A stretch of 64,000 bases of DNA. Origin: Thermoactinomyces sp. DSM 45891 (lineage in GTDB: Bacteria; Bacillota; Bacilli; Thermoactinomycetales; Thermoactinomycetaceae). The stretch covers positions 1 to 64,000 of the forward strand of contig NZ_FPJZ01000006.1 of the NCBI RefSeq assembly GCF_900119485.1, read 5' to 3'. The notes below the pieces were generated by a model. The model saw only the letters and a program-made list of their open reading frames with translations, did no database searches and had not been told where the DNA came from. Positions 32,790 through 45,665 of this stretch are shown here, piece by piece. Numbering within the stretch: position 1 is the stretch's first letter; each line of letters begins with the position of its first letter. Position numbers and translations under genes: made by a program.

Positions 32790-34865
32790 TTAGTTACCAG
32801 AAGCCTTTTTAATAATCTCTTCTGCGACACTCTTTGGTACTTCTTCATAATGACTAAATACCATAGAGAACGTACCACGACCTTGTGTACGAGAACGTAG
32901 GCTATTTACATAACCAAACATCTCAGATAGTGGAACCATACCGCGCACTACTTGAGAGTTACCACGAGCATCCATGCCCTCTACTCGCCCACGACGAGAG
33001 CTAACATCACCCATGATGTCACCCATGTATTCTTCAGGAACCGTTACTTCGACCTTCATCATCGGCTCAAGAATAACAGGGTTACACTTGGACTTCGCAG
33101 CTTTTAGCGCCATCGATCCAGCGATCTTAAACGCCATCTCAGAGGAGTCAACATCGTGATAAGATCCATCTACAAGTCTAGCACGAACATCTACTAATGG
33201 GAATCCAGCAAGGACACCATTTTTCATAGACTCTTCGATACCAGCTTGAACCGCAGGGACATATTCACGTGGAACAACACCACCGACGATTTTGTTCACA
33301 AATTCGAAGCCTTCGCCAGCTTCCATTGGTTCGAATTCAACCCAGACGTGACCGAATTGACCACGACCACCGGACTGACGAACAAATTTTCCTTCGACTT
33401 TCGCAGCAGTGCGGAACGTTTCTCTGTAGGCAACTTGTGGCGCACCAATGTTCGCTTCTACTTTGAATTCACGTTTCATACGGTCTACGATGATATCGAG
33501 GTGGAGCTCACCCATACCAGCAATGATCGTTTGACCTGTTTCTTCATCGGTCCAAGCTTTAAAAGTTGGATCCTCTTCAGCAAGTTTGGTCAAGGCGATA
33601 GACATTTTATCTTGATCGCTTTTCGATTTTGGTTCGATTGCGATCTCGATTACTGGATCAGGAAACTCCATTGATTCAAGTACGATCAGATTTTTCTCAT
33701 CACAGAGAGTTTCTCCAGTAGTAGTATCTTTAAGACCTACTGCTGCTGCGATGTCTCCAGCGTATACTTTGCTGATCTCTTCACGAGAGTTAGCATGCAT
33801 CTGAAGAATCCGACCTACACGTTCACGCTTGTCTTTAGTAGAGTTCAAAACATAAGATCCTGACTCTAATGTCCCAGAGTAAACGCGGAAGAATGTAAGT
33901 TTCCCGACATATGGGTCTGTCATGATTTTGAATGCAAGAGCGGAGAATGGCTCTTCATCGCTTGACTCACGAATCGCTTCAGTGCCATCTGGCAACTGAC
34001 CTTGGATCGCAGGAACATCAAGTGGAGATGGGAGATAAGCCACTACAGCATCGAGCAAAGGTTGAACTCCTTTGTTTTTGTAGGAAGAACCACAAGTAAC
34101 AGGTGTAATCTTCACTTCACATGTACCTTTACGAAGTGCTTTTACAATTTCCTCTTCGGTGAGTTCTTCACCTTCCAAGTACTTTTCCATTAGCTCTTCG
34201 TCGAGTTCTGCTACAGCTTCTACAAGTATCGTACGATACTCGTCTGCTTTATCCTTCAACTCGGCCGGGATTTCACCTGATTCAGAGGTGGTTCCCAAAT
34301 CGTCGGTATAAATCATTGCTTTCATCTTTACCAAGTCCACGATTCCAAGGAACTTATCTTCAGAACCAATTGGAAGTTGGATTGGTACTGCGTTTGCACC
34401 AAGGCGCTCACGCATTTGCTCTACTGCACCGTAGAAGTCAGCTCCTAAGATGTCCATCTTGTTCACATAAGCAAGACGTGGAACACCATAACGGTCAGCT
34501 TGACGCCATACAGTTTCAGATTGTGGTTCTACGCCGCCTTTAGCGCAGAATACACCTACAGCTCCATCGAGTACACGCAGGGAACGCTCAACCTCAACGG
34601 TAAAGTCTACGTGACCAGGAGTATCAATAATGTTGATACGGTGGCCATCCCACTGGGCAGTGGTGGCAGCGGAAGTAATCGTAATTCCGCGTTCTTGTTC
34701 CTGTTCCATCCAGTCCATGGTAGCCGCACCTTCGTGCACCTCACCAATTTTGTGTACACGACCGGTATAGAAAAGAACACGCTCAGTAGTAGTAGTTTTA
34801 CCAGCATCGATATGAGCCATGATCCCGATATTCCGTGTATCTTTTAAGGAGAACTCACGTGCCAT
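32790..34865 (-). CDS. fusA: Elongation factor G
   Basis: This 691-residue translocase GTPase has G1 AHIDAGKTT (17-25), G3 DTPGHVDF (near 81-88), G4 NKMD (near 135-138) and the five-domain layout of EF-G, including HYEEVP near the C-terminus. It moves tRNAs and mRNA through the ribosome and works with RRF in recycling. It lies 43 bases after rpsG. Confidence 0.99.
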   Translation of the reverse strand: MAREFSLKDTRNIGIMAHIDAGKTTTTERVLFYTGRVHKIGEVHEGAATMDWMEQEQERGITITSAATTAQWDGHRINIIDTPGHVDFTVEVERSLRVLDGAVGVFCAKGGVEPQSETVWRQADRYGVPRLAYVNKMDILGADFYGAVEQMRERLGANAVPIQLPIGSEDKFLGIVDLVKMKAMIYTDDLGTTSESGEIPAELKDKADEYRTILVEAVAELDEELMEKYLEGEELTEEEIVKALRKGTCEVKITPVTCGSSYKNKGVQPLLDAVVAYLPSPLDVPAIQGQLPDGTEAIRESSDEEPFSALAFKIMTDPYVGKLTFFRVYSGTLESGSYVLNSTKDKRERVGRILQMHANSREEISKVYAGDIAAAVGLKDTTTGETLCDEKNLIVLESMEFPDPVIEIAIEPKSKSDQDKMSIALTKLAEEDPTFKAWTDEETGQTIIAGMGELHLDIIVDRMKREFKVEANIGAPQVAYRETFRTAAKVEGKFVRQSGGRGQFGHVWVEFEPMEAGEGFEFVNKIVGGVVPREYVPAVQAGIEESMKNGVLAGFPLVDVRARLVDGSYHDVDSSEMAFKIAGSMALKAAKSKCNPVILEPMMKVEVTVPEEYMGDIMGDVSSRRGRVEGMDARGNSQVVRGMVPLSEMFGYVNSLRSRTQGRGTFSMVFSHYEEVPKSVAEEIIKKASGN

Positions 34866-34908
34866 CTGGAATTTCTCCCTTCATCTGTCAAACAGATAAA
34901 CAATATAA

Positions 34909-35379
34909 TTACCAGCGGTAATGTGCAAACGCGCGGTTTGCTTCCGCCATACGGTGAACATCTTCTTTTTTCTTCACAGCAGAACCAGAGTTGTTTGCTG
35001 CATCAAGAATTTCATTCGCCAAACGTTCTTCCATGGTTTTTTCGTTACGCAGACGTGCATAACTTACCAACCAGCGTAGTCCAAGACTTGTACGACGTTC
35101 TGGTTTTACCTCAACAGGTACTTGATAGTTAGAACCACCTACACGGCGAGCCTTTACTTCAAGTACTGGCATTACGTTTTTAAGAGCTTGCTCAAAAACT
35201 TCCATTGGGTCGTTACCAGAACGTTGTTGGATTAGGTTAAAAGCATCATACAAAATAGTTTGCGCTTTTCCTTTTTTTCCATCGTACATCAGACGGTTGA
35301 CTAAACGAGTAACCAACTTGCTGTTGTATATTGGATCTGGAAGTGCATCACGGCGAGGTACTGGGCCTTTACGTGGCAT
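34909..35379 (-). CDS. rpsG: 30S ribosomal protein uS7
   Basis: This 156-residue protein begins PRKGPVPRRDALPDPIYNSK and ends with MAEANRAFAHYRW. S7 nucleates 30S head assembly and lines the E site. It follows rpsL after 47 bases. Confidence 0.98.
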   Translation of the reverse strand: MPRKGPVPRRDALPDPIYNSKLVTRLVNRLMYDGKKGKAQTILYDAFNLIQQRSGNDPMEVFEQALKNVMPVLEVKARRVGGSNYQVPVEVKPERRTSLGLRWLVSYARLRNEKTMEERLANEILDAANNSGSAVKKKEDVHRMAEANRAFAHYRW

Positions 35380-35426
35380 GCTTTTCCCTCCTTCTTATAA
35401 GTAGTTAATATAAAGTGATAAATACA

Positions 35427-35840
35427 TTATTTCTTAGGACGCTTTGTACCGTATTTGGAGCGGCTTTGGTTACGGTTGTTCACACCCGCAGTATCCAGTG
35501 CACCACGCACGATATGGTAACGTACCCCTGGTAAGTCTTTCACACGACCACCACGAATGAGTACAACACTATGCTCTTGCAAGTTGTGACCGATTCCCGG
35601 GATGTAAGCAGTTACCTCTGTACCGTTTGTCAAACGCACACGAGCATATTTACGCAACGCGGAGTTTGGCTTTTTCGGAGTCATCGTACCAACACGAGTA
35701 CATACACCACGCTTTTGTGGAGAGCTTTGTAGCACAATGTCCTTTTTCATGCTGTTGTAAGTGTACTGAAGAGCTGGAGATTTTGACTTTCTCACTTTGT
35801 CAGTACGGCCTTTACGAATCAACTGGTTAATTGTTGGCAT
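35427..35840 (-). CDS. rpsL: 30S ribosomal protein uS12
   Basis: This 137-residue protein begins PTINQLIRKGR and carries the decoding-centre loops TPKKPNSALRK (54-64) and GGRVKDLPGVRYH (near 98-110). The lysines that change in streptomycin-resistant mutants are wild type. GGGGGG precedes the ATG. Confidence 0.98.
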   Translation of the reverse strand: MPTINQLIRKGRTDKVRKSKSPALQYTYNSMKKDIVLQSSPQKRGVCTRVGTMTPKKPNSALRKYARVRLTNGTEVTAYIPGIGHNLQEHSVVLIRGGRVKDLPGVRYHIVRGALDTAGVNNRNQSRSKYGTKRPKK

Positions 35841-35888
35841 CTTTTGGCACCCCCCTGCTTATCTTGTAAGTCCACAGATCCAGGCGGA

Positions 35889-35968
35889 TCATGGAAGAGT
35901 AAAAAAACATCCATGAGAACAAATAAGGGGAGACGAACTGCATGACTACCTAGGATACATGCAGTTCG
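35889..35968 (-). other. Two hairpins between rplGB and rpsL
   Basis: TCATGGA/TCCATGA (35889-35895 with 35910-35916) and CGAACTGCATG/CATGCAGTTCG (35934-35944 with 35958-35968, 11 perfect pairs) are separate stems in the 155-base gap. In the minus direction the 11-base stem comes first, followed by TCTCCCCTT, which is not a strong terminator. They may form an attenuation or protective leader for rpsL. No gene is present in the gap. Confidence 0.5.
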
Positions 35969-35995
35969 ACCCAATTTATCTCAAGTGTTTCATCA

Positions 35996-36244
35996 TTATC
36001 TGCAAATCGCTACTGTTGCTGCACCGACTTCGATGCCACACGTTTTACCTAGCTCTCTCATCGAGAGCCCGCGCACAACAGGGATTCCCCGAGCCTGACA
36101 CATCGAGGAGATCAAGAGCTGAATCTTTTGATCTGCATCATCTGCTAGAATCACTTCTACAGCAGACAAATTCTCAATGGCCTTTTTCGTTTGCTTGGTT
36201 CCAATCGCCATTGCTTTTGCTACTTTCACTTTTTCATAAGACAT
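35996..36244 (-). CDS. rplGB: L7Ae-family ribosomal protein (YbxF type)
   Basis: This 82-residue protein has the L7Ae/L30e fold pattern: GTKQTKKAIENLSAVEVILADDA in part (residues 15-37) and GIPVVRGLSMRELGKTCGIE. Proteins of this family bind RNA kink-turns. YbxF sits between rpoC and rpsL in most Bacillales, and its exact role in the ribosome is unclear. The ATG at 36244 is chosen; a TTG directly upstream is equally spaced from GGAGGG. It is the first gene downstream of a strong promoter. Confidence 0.92.
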   Translation of the reverse strand: MSYEKVKVAKAMAIGTKQTKKAIENLSAVEVILADDADQKIQLLISSMCQARGIPVVRGLSMRELGKTCGIEVGAATVAICR

Positions 36245-36290
36245 CAATTTATCAGCCCTCCAAAGTGAAACGTTCCAAGCACACGAGTGT

Positions 36291-36319
36291 ATCTTACCAC
36301 CCGGTATTCACAATGTCAA
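36291..36319 (-). promoter_or_regulatory. Sigma-A promoter of the str operon
   Basis: TTGACA (36314-36319), 17-base spacer and TAAGAT (36291-36296) on the minus strand, between rpoC and rplGB. It would drive rplGB-rpsL-rpsG-fusA-tuf. Confidence 0.8.
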
Positions 36320-36341
36320 CAAGATTGTATTTTGAACTACT

Positions 36342-39950
<3,609 letters not shown>

Positions 39951-40024
39951 GTGGGCATTCCTCCCTCTGGGTTCCTCCTAGTAGGAGAAGTGACGCTTGC
40001 CGGCTCACCTCTCCACACCTAGGA

Positions 40025-43000
40025 CTACGAAACGGACCGAGGTCCTTCATCATTACTTTCTAGATCAAAGTGAAGCCTTTCATTACCAGGCTCATCATCT
40101 TCGTCCAACTCACGCATTTCGATTTCTTCTTCGTTCTCAGCAAGGATTTTTACATCCATACCGAGAGATTGAAGTTCTTTGATCAATACTTTGAATGATT
40201 CAGGAACACCAGGTTCTGGTACATTTTCACCCTTGACAATCGCTTCGTACGTCTTCACACGACCCACAACATCGTCCGACTTAACAGTCAAGATTTCTTG
40301 TAGTGTGTACGCCGCACCGTATGCTTCAAGCGCCCAAACCTCCATCTCCCCGAAACGCTGACCACCAAATTGAGCTTTACCACCCAATGGTTGTTGAGTA
40401 ACAAGAGAGTATGGACCTGTAGAACGAGCATGGATCTTATCATCAACCATGTGTGCAAGTTTAATCATATACATGACCCCAACTGTGACACGGTTTTCAA
40501 AAGCTTCACCTGTTCGTCCATCATACAACATCGTTTTTCCATCACGGTCTCCGCCAGACTCTTCTAAGGCATCAAATACCTCATTTTCACGAGCTCCGTC
40601 AAATACTGGAGTAGCCATATGAAGACCTAGTGACTTCGCCGCCATACCGAGATGGACTTCTAACACTTGTCCGATATTCATCCGCGAAGGAACACCCAGA
40701 GGATTTAAGACGATTTGTACAGGTGTACCGTCTGGCAAGAATGGCATGTCTTCTTCCGGCATAATCCGTGAGATAACCCCTTTATTACCATGACGTCCCG
40801 CCATCTTATCCCCTTCAGATATCTTACGCTTCTGCGCGATGTAAACACGTACAAGTTGATTTACTCCTGGTGGTAATTCATCGCCGTTTTCACGAGTAAA
40901 CACTTTCACATCCACGATAATTCCATCTTGACCGTGTGGAACGCGGAGCGATGTATCGCGAACTTCACGTGCTTTCTCACCAAAGATTGCATGCAAAAGA
41001 CGCTCTTCAGCAGTAAGTTCTGTTACCCCTTTCGGAGTTACTTTCCCTACTAAGATATCTCCAACCTTAATCTCAGCACCGACACGAACAATTCCACGCT
41101 CGTCCAGATTCCGCAGAGCATCTTCACCCACGTTCGGAATATCACGCGTGATCTCCTCTGGACCTAACTTGGTGTCCCGCGCTTCTGATTCATATTTTTC
41201 AATATGGATCGAAGTATAGACATCCTCTTTCACTAGCTTCTCACTTAAGAGAATCGCATCCTCGTAGTTGTAACCTTCCCAAGTCATAAAGGCTACGACG
41301 ACATTTCGACCAAGAGCCATTTCCCCTTGCTCGGTAGATGGACCGTCAGCGAGAACAGCACCTTTTAGTACTTTCTCACCTCTGCTGACCACAGGGCGTT
41401 GATTAATACAAGTACCTTGGTTGGAACGAGAAAACTTGGTCAATTTATATTTATCCAAGTCACCTTTTACGAGACGACCATCTAAAACTTGTTCTTTACG
41501 AATCCAAATCTCATTAGCAGTAACACGCTCAACTGTACCCGGATTCTTCGCTAGGATCATAACACCAGAGTCTGCCGCTGCTTTATGCTCCATACCTGTA
41601 CCGATAAATGGAGATTCAGGAACCAATAATGGTACCGCTTGGCGCTGCATGTTAGAACCCATCAAAGCACGGTTGGAGTCATCGTTTTCCAAGAATGGAA
41701 TACACGCTGTCGCTACCGAAACAACTTGTTTAGGGGATACGTCCATGTAATCGATTCGATCTCTCGTAACCGTTAATAACTCATCACGATAACGAGTGAT
41801 AACCCCGTTAGTGAGGAAGTTACCTTCTTCATCAATCTCCGCATTGGCCTGAGCTACATAGTAGTTATCCTCTTCATCTGCAGTCAGATAATGAATTTCT
41901 TCCGTTACTTGGTTCGTATCTGGATTTACACGGCGATATGGCGTTTCGATAAAGCCATAATTGTTAATACGAGCAAAGCTAGATAAGGAGTTGATCAAAC
42001 CAATGTTTGGACCCTCCGGAGTTTCAATCGGACACATACGACCATAGTGAGAATGGTGGACGTCTCGAACTTCGAAACCCGCACGCTCACGAGTCAAACC
42101 ACCAGGTCCAAGTGCTGATAGACGACGTTTATGAGTTAATTCAGCCAATGGATTGGTTTGGTCCATAAATTGAGACAACTGGCTAGAACCAAAGAATTCT
42201 TTGATTGAAGCGATAACCGGACGGATATTAATCAATGCTTGCGGTGTTATCGCATTTGCATCTTGAATGGACATCCGCTCACGAACCACACGCTCCATAC
42301 GAGATAGACCGATGCGGAACTGATTCTGCAACAGCTCTCCAACAGAGCGTAGACGACGATTCCCCAAGTGATCAATATCATCGGTATCTCCTACACGATG
42401 TAAGAGGTTAACAAAGTAGTTAATCGAGGAGATGATATCAGCAGGTGTGATATTTTTCACAGACATATCAATTTCTGCATTAGAAATCACTTTAATCACT
42501 TTCTCTTCATCTATCGGAGAGAAAATATGAATCGATTGTAAGTGGATTGGACCTTCATCAGGTACCCCACCACGTACAGTCGTTTCTGTTAGGCCGTATG
42601 GACTCTCACCTGTCAAAGCTGGTAATAGTTTATCAAGCACCCTACGCTCGAGCACTGTGCCTGCTTCTGCTAAGATCTCACCTGTTTCAGGATCGACGAT
42701 TGCTTCTGCTAGCTTTTTATTTAATAAACGATTTTTAATGTGTAACTTCTTATTCATCTTGTAACGACCTACGCTTGCTAAATCATATCGCTTTGGATCG
42801 AAGAAACGAGAGAATAGAAGGCTACGAGCATTATCAGCCGTTGGTGGTTCCCCTGGACGAAGACGCTCATAGATTTCAATTAACGCTTTTTCAGTGTTGC
42901 CTGTGTTGTCTTTATCTAATGTGTTGCGTACATACTCGTCATCACCTAGTAGATCAATGATCTCAGCATCAGAACTAAAGCCTAATGCACGCAAAAGAAC

Positions 43001-43576
43001 CGTCACAGGAATTTTTCTTGTGCGATCGATTCGCACATAAATAATATCCTTCGCGTCGGTTTCCAACTCCAGCCATGCACCGCGATTCGGAATCACTGTA
43101 GCTGTGTAAGTTGGCTTACCGTTTTTGTCGACTTTCGTGTTATAATACACACTAGGTGAACGAACCAACTGGCTGACAATGACACGTTCCGCTCCGTTGT
43201 AGATAAACGTCCCCGTTTCAGTCATGAGTGGGAAATCACCCATGAAAACTTCCTGCTCCTTCACTTCGCCTGTTTCTTTATTGATCAGACGAACTTTTAC
43301 ACGGAGTGGAGCTGAATAGGTTACCTGATTATCTTTCGCTTGTTCTACGTTGTACTTGGGTTCTCCCAAACTGTAGTCAACAAACTCCAATACGAGGTTT
43401 TTCGTAAAGTCCTCAATCGGTGAAATGTCATGAAACATCTCACGAAGGCCTTCCTCTAAAAACCACTCGTAGGATTTTTGTTGAATTTCAATAAGATTGG
43501 GTAATTCTAATACCTCTTCAATGCGGGCATAACTTCTTCTTTGCCGCCGACCGTACTGGACAAGTTTACCAGCCAA
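40025..43576 (-). CDS. rpoB: RNA polymerase beta subunit
   Basis: This 1183-residue protein begins AGKLVQYGRRQRRSYARI and has the rifampicin-binding region with SSQLSQFMDQTNPLAELTHK and KRRLSALGPGGLTRE, which reads like the drug-sensitive sequence. It ends in an acidic tail (LDEDDEPGNERL, then DLESNDEG). The start codon is TTG at 43576, 7 bases after AGGGGGG. A promoter and a terminator lie in the 267-base gap upstream. Confidence 0.99.
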   Translation of the reverse strand: MAGKLVQYGRRQRRSYARIEEVLELPNLIEIQQKSYEWFLEEGLREMFHDISPIEDFTKNLVLEFVDYSLGEPKYNVEQAKDNQVTYSAPLRVKVRLINKETGEVKEQEVFMGDFPLMTETGTFIYNGAERVIVSQLVRSPSVYYNTKVDKNGKPTYTATVIPNRGAWLELETDAKDIIYVRIDRTRKIPVTVLLRALGFSSDAEIIDLLGDDEYVRNTLDKDNTGNTEKALIEIYERLRPGEPPTADNARSLLFSRFFDPKRYDLASVGRYKMNKKLHIKNRLLNKKLAEAIVDPETGEILAEAGTVLERRVLDKLLPALTGESPYGLTETTVRGGVPDEGPIHLQSIHIFSPIDEEKVIKVISNAEIDMSVKNITPADIISSINYFVNLLHRVGDTDDIDHLGNRRLRSVGELLQNQFRIGLSRMERVVRERMSIQDANAITPQALINIRPVIASIKEFFGSSQLSQFMDQTNPLAELTHKRRLSALGPGGLTRERAGFEVRDVHHSHYGRMCPIETPEGPNIGLINSLSSFARINNYGFIETPYRRVNPDTNQVTEEIHYLTADEEDNYYVAQANAEIDEEGNFLTNGVITRYRDELLTVTRDRIDYMDVSPKQVVSVATACIPFLENDDSNRALMGSNMQRQAVPLLVPESPFIGTGMEHKAAADSGVMILAKNPGTVERVTANEIWIRKEQVLDGRLVKGDLDKYKLTKFSRSNQGTCINQRPVVSRGEKVLKGAVLADGPSTEQGEMALGRNVVVAFMTWEGYNYEDAILLSEKLVKEDVYTSIHIEKYESEARDTKLGPEEITRDIPNVGEDALRNLDERGIVRVGAEIKVGDILVGKVTPKGVTELTAEERLLHAIFGEKAREVRDTSLRVPHGQDGIIVDVKVFTRENGDELPPGVNQLVRVYIAQKRKISEGDKMAGRHGNKGVISRIMPEEDMPFLPDGTPVQIVLNPLGVPSRMNIGQVLEVHLGMAAKSLGLHMATPVFDGARENEVFDALEESGGDRDGKTMLYDGRTGEAFENRVTVGVMYMIKLAHMVDDKIHARSTGPYSLVTQQPLGGKAQFGGQRFGEMEVWALEAYGAAYTLQEILTVKSDDVVGRVKTYEAIVKGENVPEPGVPESFKVLIKELQSLGMDVKILAENEEEIEMRELDEDDEPGNERLHFDLESNDEGPRSVS

Positions 43577-43666
43577 ACAAATTCCCCCCTCGGATCCTGA
43601 CGCAATCTATTGCGTACTAAGGATAAAAGCGAAAAAAGAAAAATGGGTCGAATTACCACATTTTTA

Positions 43667-43696
43667 ACTATAAAGTAGTCTATTTTCCTATCTTAA
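43667..43696 (-). promoter_or_regulatory. Promoter candidate for rpoB-rpoC
   Basis: TTAAGA (43691-43696), an 18-base spacer and TATAGT (43667-43672) on the minus strand, downstream of the terminator and about 90 bases before rpoB. Confidence 0.4.
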
Positions 43697-43743
43697 CCAG
43701 TGATTTCCATATTTAAACAAATCTCACTAGTTTTCCTGTAATG

Positions 43744-43792
43744 GCACAAAAAAATGCAGGAAATATCATCTAAACTAGACTTTCTGCATTTT
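43744..43792 (-). terminator. Terminator after the RsmC-like gene
   Basis: On the minus strand AAAATGCAGAAA pairs with TTTCCTGCATTTT (one bulge), followed by TTTGTG. It would separate the rplJ-rplL-methyltransferase transcript from rpoB. Confidence 0.7.
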
Positions 43793-43795
43793 ATA

Positions 43796-43825
43796 ACACT
43801 AGCACAGGCCGATTTCTTTTGTCAA
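43796..43825 (-). promoter_or_regulatory. Second promoter candidate, overlapping the terminator
   Basis: TTGACA (43820-43825), an 18-base spacer and TAGTGT (43796-43801) with an upstream TGn on the minus strand. The predicted start, near 43789, falls inside the 5' arm of the terminator, which makes its use uncertain. Confidence 0.35.
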
Positions 43826-43843
43826 CGATATTTACAAATTTTC

Positions 43844-44443
43844 TCAGAAACCAGCTCGGATTACCCAGTACCCCTTTTTTCGTTCCACTACTTCCACAGA
43901 CGAAAATAGATCATGTAATTCTGTACATGCTGACTCTGCACCTTGTTGCTTACGAATCACAATCCAAAACGAACCGGAGTCATGTAGATGTCTTTTCGCC
44001 TCAGCAAACATCTGGTAGATCACTGTCTTCCCTGTTCGAATCGGTGGATTCAATAAGATACAGTCAAACTTCATGCCAGCTACTTTTTCGAATCGATCAC
44101 TAACGAAAATATTCACTCGCTCGGAGAGTCGATTATACACAGCATTTTTCTTCGCGAGCTCAACAGCACGTTCATTTATATCAACCATCGTAACGTGGAT
44201 ATTAGGATTCATTTTTGCAATCGATAAACCGATAGGTCCATAACCACAACCTAGATCAAGTATATGACAAGCCCCTTTTAAGTCTACCGATTCAATCAAA
44301 AATCGACTGCCAAAGTCTAGTCCTTTCTTCGAAAACACACCTGCATCTGTCTGAAAGGATAACTTTTCTCCTCGAACCATCACTTCAAAATCGCGTTCCT
44401 CTTTTTTAGAGATAGGATTCTTCGAGTAGTAATGATCACTCAT
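43844..44443 (-). CDS. RsmC/RlmG-like rRNA guanine-N2 methyltransferase
   Basis: This 199-residue class I methyltransferase has the SAM motif LDLGCGYGPIG (near 62-72), a VDINERA acid loop and the NPPIRTGK catalytic motif (near 131-138) of N2-guanine methyltransferases. It corresponds to B. subtilis YbxB, between rplL and rpoB. It lacks the N-terminal duplicate domain of E. coli RsmC. The modified rRNA base is not established here. It lies 70 bases after rplL. Confidence 0.9.
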   Translation of the reverse strand: MSDHYYSKNPISKKEERDFEVMVRGEKLSFQTDAGVFSKKGLDFGSRFLIESVDLKGACHILDLGCGYGPIGLSIAKMNPNIHVTMVDINERAVELAKKNAVYNRLSERVNIFVSDRFEKVAGMKFDCILLNPPIRTGKTVIYQMFAEAKRHLHDSGSFWIVIRKQQGAESACTELHDLFSSVEVVERKKGYWVIRAGF

Positions 44444-44513
44444 CTAGACAGCCTCCTATATAGAAATGACCCGCCGACCGATGACGACGGGTCAAACCGG
44501 AACGAAAAGTTAA

Positions 44514-44876
44514 TTACTTAACTTCTACGTTAGCACCAGCTTCTTCAAGTTTTGCTTTGATAGCATTTGCATCATCTTCGCTAATGCCTTCTTTAACTGG
44601 AGCAGGTGTTCCATCAACAAGTGCTTTCGCTTCTTTCAAGCCAAGGCCTGTGATTTCACGAACTGCTTTAATTACGTTGATTTTGCTGCTACCAGCATTG
44701 GTTAAGATTACATCGAACTCAGTTTTTACTGCTGCTTCCGCTGCTACTGCTCCGCCACCCATTACCATAGGTGCCGCTGCTGTTACACCAAATTCTTCTT
44801 CAATTGCTTTTACAAGATCGTTCAATTCTAGAACGCTCATAGTTTTAATCGCTTCAATGATTTGTTCTTTAGACAT
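44514..44876 (-). CDS. rplL: 50S ribosomal protein bL12 (L7/L12)
   Basis: This 120-residue protein has an N-terminal dimerisation helix (SKEQIIEAIKTMSVLELNDL), an alanine-rich hinge (AAAPMVMGGGAVAAEAA, near 34-50) and the C-terminal factor-binding domain (GLGLKEAKALVDGTP). Several copies form the ribosome stalk on L10 and recruit translation GTPases. It lies 75 bases after rplJ. Confidence 0.98.
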   Translation of the reverse strand: MSKEQIIEAIKTMSVLELNDLVKAIEEEFGVTAAAPMVMGGGAVAAEAAVKTEFDVILTNAGSSKINVIKAVREITGLGLKEAKALVDGTPAPVKEGISEDDANAIKAKLEEAGANVEVK

Positions 44877-44951
44877 TGAGTTATACCTCCCAGTAAATGT
44901 ATCAATAAAGTTTCATCATACGTCAATCGCATTGAGTGAAAGGAAAGTACC

Positions 44952-45464
44952 TTACGCCTCAGTAGTTTCTGGAGCTTCTCCGTCTTTATCTGCAACTGCT
45001 TTAACAGCAAGCGCAAAGTTACGGACTGGAGCTTGCATAACAGAGAGAAGCATGGAAAGAAGACCTTCGCGAGATGGAAGTTCAGCAAGAGCTTGGATAT
45101 CTTCTAAACCAACTACTTTCCCCTCTACTACGCCACCTTTAATCTCCAACGCTTTGTTATCTTTTGCAAACTTATGGAGAACACGAGCCGGTGCTACAAC
45201 ATCATCATAGCTAAACGCAACCGCGCTTGGACCAGTCAAGTATTCGCCAAGTTCACTCAAACCAACTTGCTCAGAAGCACGACGAGTCATCGTGTTTTTA
45301 AGAACTTGAAGTTCTACACCAGCCTCACGCAATTCCCTGCGAAGTTCGTTTGTTTGTTTTACAGTTAAACCGCGGTAGTCAGCGACTACAGTCGTTTTAC
45401 TACGCTCTAGCTTAGCAACGATGTCAGCTACCACAAGTTTTTTCTGTTCAACTGCTTTGGACAT
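44952..45464 (-). CDS. rplJ: 50S ribosomal protein uL10
   Basis: This 170-residue protein has KTTVVADYRGLTVKQTNELR and LKNTMTRRA in its rRNA-binding domain and a C-terminal helix that holds L7/L12 dimers. The ATG at 45464 follows AAGGAGGTG; the open frame upstream runs into the leader and is not coding. L10 with L12 represses its own transcript through the leader at 45498-45610. Confidence 0.98.
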   Translation of the reverse strand: MSKAVEQKKLVVADIVAKLERSKTTVVADYRGLTVKQTNELRRELREAGVELQVLKNTMTRRASEQVGLSELGEYLTGPSAVAFSYDDVVAPARVLHKFAKDNKALEIKGGVVEGKVVGLEDIQALAELPSREGLLSMLLSVMQAPVRNFALAVKAVADKDGEAPETTEA

Positions 45465-45497
45465 AGGGGACACCTCCTTAAAGAGTTGTAGGAAAAA

Positions 45498-45610
45498 GAA
45501 AAGCCTTCGTAGACAGTCGAAGGCCAAGGGTTTTATAAAAACACCTCGGTAGGAAAATTAAGTGCTTCCCGCACTCCTACTGTCTACGGTTCTATTCGAT
45601 TTCAATCAGC
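45498..45610 (-). ncRNA. L10 leader, attenuator of rplJ-rplL
   Basis: On the minus strand, GTAGACAGTAGG (from 45590) and CCTACCGAGGTG form the upstream stem. GCCTTCG (45518-45524) and CGAAGGC (45503-45509) then form a terminator ending in TTTTC. The terminator loop contains ACTGTCTAC (45509-45517), exactly complementary to GTAGACAGT upstream (45579-45587). The two pairings cannot coexist, giving a terminator/antiterminator switch. This matches the known L10 leader of Firmicutes, where the L10-L12 complex binds to favour termination. Confidence 0.85.
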
Positions 45611-45616
45611 TTCATC

Positions 45617-45646
45617 AGTTTACTAGAAACTGTAAGCCTTTGTCAA
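45617..45646 (-). promoter_or_regulatory. Sigma-A promoter of rplJ-rplL
   Basis: TTGACA (45641-45646), an 18-base spacer and TAAACT (45617-45622) on the minus strand. Its predicted start, near 45610, begins the L10 leader. Confidence 0.65.
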
Positions 45647-45665
45647 ATAAAAGCCAAATCTATTA

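Noticed and set aside
40025..43576. Possible rifampicin-resistance change in rpoB
   Set aside because: The drug-binding stretch reads like the sensitive form in other Firmicutes, and nothing unusual is visible.
44557..45210. Plus-strand open frame of 217 codons opposite rplL and rplJ
   Set aside because: Ser/Ala/Thr-rich translation caused by the alanine-rich codons of rplL. The real genes are certain.
45465..45527. Upstream extension of rplJ
   Set aside because: These bases form the L10 leader hairpin. The ATG at 45464 has AAGGAGG.
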